A DNA stretch of 64,000 nucleotides, from NCBI GenBank assembly GCA_035578155.1, contig JAPWDM010000005.1, positions 51,900,454 through 51,964,453 on the forward strand, in the 5' to 3' direction. This document shows, piece after piece, positions 60,388-64,000 of this stretch. The translations under genes and the position numbers were made by a program. The notes beneath the pieces were generated by a model. It made no database searches. It had not been told where the DNA came from and was given only the letters and a program-made list of their open reading frames with translations. Origin of the DNA: Brachynemurus nebulosus. Its lineage: Eukaryota > Arthropoda > Insecta > Neuroptera > Myrmeleontidae. Numbering within the stretch: the first letter of the stretch is position 1; the number at the start of each line of letters is the position of its first letter.

Positions 60388-61690
60388 GATATGAAAATGG
60401 CCTTATTTCAAATTGACACTCTGTACATTGTGCTACTAGTTTCATTAATTAATTATACACTTTAATTTTAATTGATAACTGAACAAGTTGGGTTGGTCTA
60501 ATTAATTTTAAGTGATCTAATTAATCCACTAATTAAGTATTTGAAGGTTTTAATTGAGATTCTATGTGTAATGTTTCCTAATACTTTCAAGGTTCGTCAT
60601 ACCTTTTTCTTATAACATTGCATTCAATGTTATACGAACACACATTCTTATTAATTTGATTACTTGTTTTGAGTAGTCAAAATTTAAACGAAACACTGTG
60701 TATAAATATCGTCACTACGTTGAAACACAAATAGGCTTGCAATAATATTACATACATATCTATCTACATAATATATATGATATGATAACATAATAGGATT
60801 TTAATTCACAAAAAATTGGTAACAGTTTATGGAAGTAAATTTATTAAATTCAAATTAAAACGATTCAACAAACCGTCCAGTCAACAGCGTTAGTGTTAAC
60901 GTGAATGAGTATAAAGCGTAGAGCGTAGCAGCGAACGTTGTGTTGTGTTAAATGGACAAATCGAAACATATAAAATAATATAAAGGATTTAAAAACACAT
61001 TTCACATTATCATCAATGCAATAATACTGGTAGTGATGCCAACCTAATGACATTATGATTGTATAACATGGCAATATATACCTACTTAACTGGAATATAC
61101 ATAGGTTGTTAGTCATATAGTTGATACTATACCTACAATTTGACTACCAGTGTCACATTGTGTTTTGTTTTAATCATGTGAGAGTAAAATGAAATGAAAC
61201 GTCAACTTTATTTTTCGAGTCCTTTCTAACTACTCCCACACGAAGCTAAACGTGGAGATTCCCCACTTTTCATCCCCACTTGTCAATACGCAAATGACCC
61301 CCAAAGAATTGGGAAAATATTTTTCTCAATATATTCTTCATAGTAATTGAAATTTTCACCTATAGTATTTCATCTTCATAATTCCAAAAATGTGGAAGTA
61401 ATCAGGGATGTGACAGACGAATAGATTTAACGAAACTATAAAGGTTCCATGTTGTTGACTACGAAACTCTAAAGAGATTATATAAGAGTCCCTCGAAAAG
61501 TTAAAGTTAGTAACCAAAACCATAAACTATTCGAGCGTTAGTCATCTTACAGTAGTTTCGAGGCAGAGGACACAGTAGGGCAGTAATGAGCTCCATAATA
61601 TGAGTACCTACTGAAATTTGCTATTTGATGGGTTTCAAAATAAACTCTCCTCAATCAATGAGAGATATTGATTTAAATGAATATCTACTA
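60388..61690. other. Interval without recognised gene
   Basis: AT-rich; the minus frame 60865-61116 has no known domain. A short retroposon-like piece lies near 61405-61440. Confidence 0.4.
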
Positions 61691-61695
61691 CATTA

Positions 61696-62171
61696 TAGTG
61701 ATGAGCAAATACAAGACCAAGACCAAGACTTGGCAGTCTTAGTCTTGGTCTTGGTCTTGGTCTTCGTCTTGGTCTTGTTCTTGCATTAAGAATCTTGGTC
61801 TTGGTCTTGCTAGAGCAGTTTGAGTCTTAGTCTTGGTCTTGCAAAATGCAGTCTTGGTATTGGTCTTGGTCTCGGTATTGCTAAAAAATCTCGCACTTTC
61901 TTGCATTTTTTTATTAGCGAATTTTTTCCTTCTAAAATCAGAATTTTCTCTGTTTACGGTATTAATTATACTTTCAAACTATTTAAATAGTTTAGCAAGA
62001 GTCTTGCTTTTTTCTTGCTTTTGTCTTGGTCTTGCTCACTTAAGTCTTGGTATTGGTCTTGCAGCCATACTTGTAGTCTTGGTCTTGGTCTTGCTCTTGG
62101 TATACATAGTCTTGGTCTTGGTATTGGTCTTGCAAAAAATGCAAGACCAAGACTAATTTTGCTCATCACCA
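61696..62171. mobile_element. hAT-type TCTTGG element, copy D
   Basis: TAGTGATGAGCAAATACAAG at the left; TTTTGCTCATCACCA at the right. Flanks (CTACATTA and TACATAAT) agree only partly, so the duplication has decayed. It shares the central spacer and the array orientation of copies A and C, with an extra run of TCTTGG in the left arm. Confidence 0.85.
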
Positions 62172-62179
62172 TACATAAT

Positions 62180-63185
62180 CGAGTGATTAGGTTTTAGCTA
62201 ATTTGAAAATAAATTTTTCATTTTTTGGCCTTAAAATACTAATATTTTGTCCAAAACCAAGAGTCTGGATTGGCCATAAGTTACTATTTTTGTAATAAGG
62301 CCAATAAATAAAAAAAAAAAAGAGTCTGGAAAGAAATCACTTTAATAAAGTTCACTTCTCGGTTGATTTTAGAATGCTAAATTTATGAAATAAACAAGTT
62401 ATGAAGTGCAAGTTGCGCAAACAGTGTTCCGTACAATTAGTGGTTTTTATAGATTGACTATAATATGTAGCATATGAAAATAGAAAATATTATTTTTCCT
62501 GATAAATAAGTTTTATCTCCTACTTGGCCTGTTTCGCTAACCAGAAAGAAAGATATTTTTACTGAATATATCAACGTTCGCTATTAGTTTTTCTTTCTTT
62601 CGTAAGTCAATAAATTTTTTAAGTATTACTGTTAATTTCTTTGAATACTTATTCTGAATCTATTTTATACTCATAGATACGCTAACCAAATTTTATCAGT
62701 ATTAGATAATATTCAGGTGCAGAAACTTTAATATATTTTTCGTGTGTATATTTATCAGTTATTCCTACTTCTTTAATTTTTAGAATTCATTTTTTAAAAA
62801 ATTGACAAAAATATCCGTTTAACATAGCGTTAACATAATTATTAACTAACAACACTTTGATTAAAGCAAAATGTGTCATCAACATTTTTTTTTTTTATAT
62901 ATATACCAAAGTAGTTGGGCTAGAAAATTCAGTCCTGATAATTTTCTTTCAATCTACACCTCATCCTTAATATTTATGAATTTTTTCGGATTTTACTGAG
63001 CAGTCTTTCTAGTAATATAGGGTCGGGAACAGCAACTTTCAAGAGATTTTAAAAAAATTGAACAAAAATATATAGTTACCATTAAATTCGTATTTTAATA
63101 AACTTTCCTCCAAAGAGCATTGAATATCCTATTCACATTTGTTTTCATTTTCCAAGTTTCCTCCTAAGATTAATTACCAGAATTT
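62180..63185. other. AT-rich interval, no gene seen
   Basis: Nothing beyond poly-A/T tracts and a short (TA)n near 62896. Confidence 0.4.
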
Positions 63186-63191
63186 AAATTT

Positions 63192-63464
63192 AAGGCGGCA
63201 AATTTGGGCAAAAAGTGCGGCAAAATGTAGAATTTGAAGTTTTTTTTTTTTTTGCTCGTTACTTACGTTTTTTAAGAAGGACGGCAAATTTGAGTAAAAA
63301 GGGTGGCAAAATGTAGAATTGAAGTTTTTTTTCCCCTCGTCGGTTACGTTTTTTAAGAAGAGCGGTAGATTTGCGCAAAAAGGGCGGCAAAATTTTTGTT
63401 CACCTTTTTGGGGGCGGCATTTTTCACTGAGCCTAGAGCAGCATCTAAGGTAAATCCGCCACTG
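63192..63464 (-). repeat. Triple tandem repeat in a hAT-like end
   Basis: Three ~83 bp units start AAGGCGGCAAATTTG at 63192, AAGGACGGCAAATTTG at 63277 and AAGAGCGGTAGATTTG at 63358. The right side ends TAAATCCGCCACTG, inverted CAGTGGCGGATTTACC, a common hAT-type terminus. No left partner was found. The 99-codon minus frame is repeat-derived. Confidence 0.6.
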
Positions 63465-63680
63465 CGGCACCACACTCCATCTCTGTGCTAAACTTCAAAT
63501 TTTGTGTTAAATGATTTCAGAGGAAATGACCTATGACAGACACACAAACACTGAAGTGATTGCCTGAATGTTCCGTTTTGCAAATTTTGGTCCGAACCAC
63601 TGGTAAAAAAGTGTTACAAGAAGTTTATAGATAGTAATCAAGCATTAATTGCATGAAGCTTAGAAATAATCCTTGAAGAT

Positions 63681-64000
63681 AGGGTAGGGCGGGGCTAGTT
63701 GTGCAACTTTTCACTTAATCGGTCATAGCTCCTCAGCCATGAGTCCAAATTTATTGTTGTACATACTGATGTGTAGATAATTGCTTCCTTTTCTAAAGTT
63801 CCCACAGTAAAATTTTTCTAACAATTCACATTTAAGGGATACAGCTGTTTAAGTGAAGGAAGTCCGACATGCTCAACATACCCCATAGGTGAGGTAAGTT
63901 GAGCAAGGGTACGGGGTAAATTGAGCAATTAGAAAATGTAGTCAAACCATGCCTTAAATATTTATCAGACATAAAATAAAATGACTATTTGACAGTCAAT
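63681..64000 (+). mobile_element. Left end of a pogo-like element, runs off window
   Basis: TA then GGGTAGGGCGGGGCTAGTTG, with subterminal repeats GGTAAGTTGAGCAAGGG and GGGTAAATTGAGCAATT near 63893-63932. The layout (GGGTAGG-CGGG start and a recurring G-rich subterminal motif) parallels the element at 39868. The right end and any ORF lie outside. Confidence 0.45.

Overview
The window reads as a very AT-rich eukaryotic nuclear genome, most likely an arthropod and probably an insect. The reasons are long (TA)n tracts, a dense population of insect-style DNA transposon remnants, and a SWIM-finger ORF of a kind I associate with aphid and other hemipteran repeats. The hemipteran placement is inference. 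I found no intact host protein gene, rRNA, confident functional tRNA or CRISPR array. Nearly everything that can be explained is transposon-derived, much of it nested.

Layout. 0-10 kb: a Tigger/pogo-like TA element (1781-2315), a 205 bp hairpin MITE (5580-5784), a short hAT MITE with a near-perfect 8 bp duplication (7157-7335) and a TTAA-flanked element (8374-9163). 10-15 kb: two copies of a MITE with CACGGAGAGAAAA ends (10494-13548 and 13670-14176); the first is split by a 2.26 kb Helentron-like insertion carrying (TA)n. An unassigned 83-codon open frame follows at 14180-14428. 15-25 kb: small tandem and inverted repeats; a Spy-like element with a SWIM ORF that sits between AAA and TTT without duplication (19532-20566), inside an older Helentron-like copy; a fold-back (21817-22203); and a Tigger-like element (24654-25147). 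26-32 kb: a third CACGG MITE, which serves as the empty-site reference; GC-rich hairpins; a CpG-rich block near 29 kb that could be a promoter or 5' UTR; a tandem 3'UTR-like repeat at 30 kb; and a hAT MITE (31059-31309). 32-37 kb: a 4.8 kb composite with CAGGGTG-type ends. 38-42 kb: a broken PIF/Harbinger transposase start; a pogo-like element with zinc-finger remnants nested in another inverted-repeat element; a 216 bp palindrome with 101 bp identical arms; and a 164 bp hAT MITE. 42-48 kb: further TIR elements and one complete Helentron-like copy with about 130 bp of (TA)n.

49-62 kb is dominated by four copies of a hAT-type element whose interior is mostly the hexamer TCTTGG in both orientations. 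Two copies keep perfect 8 bp target duplications. One has inserted into a tRNA-derived SINE-like sequence and is itself split by a 2.2 kb TA-flanked element. At 56007-58589 a Tc1-like fold-back is interrupted in its left arm by a tandem Helentron-like pair and by a piggyBac-like element; its own right arm supplies the empty site for the piggyBac insertion. The window ends in a triple tandem repeat and the left end of another pogo-like element.

No genes here act as a pathway. What can be read is the order of insertion, because sister copies or opposite arms give empty-site references. Short spurious ORFs come from (TA)n and TCTTGG tracts.
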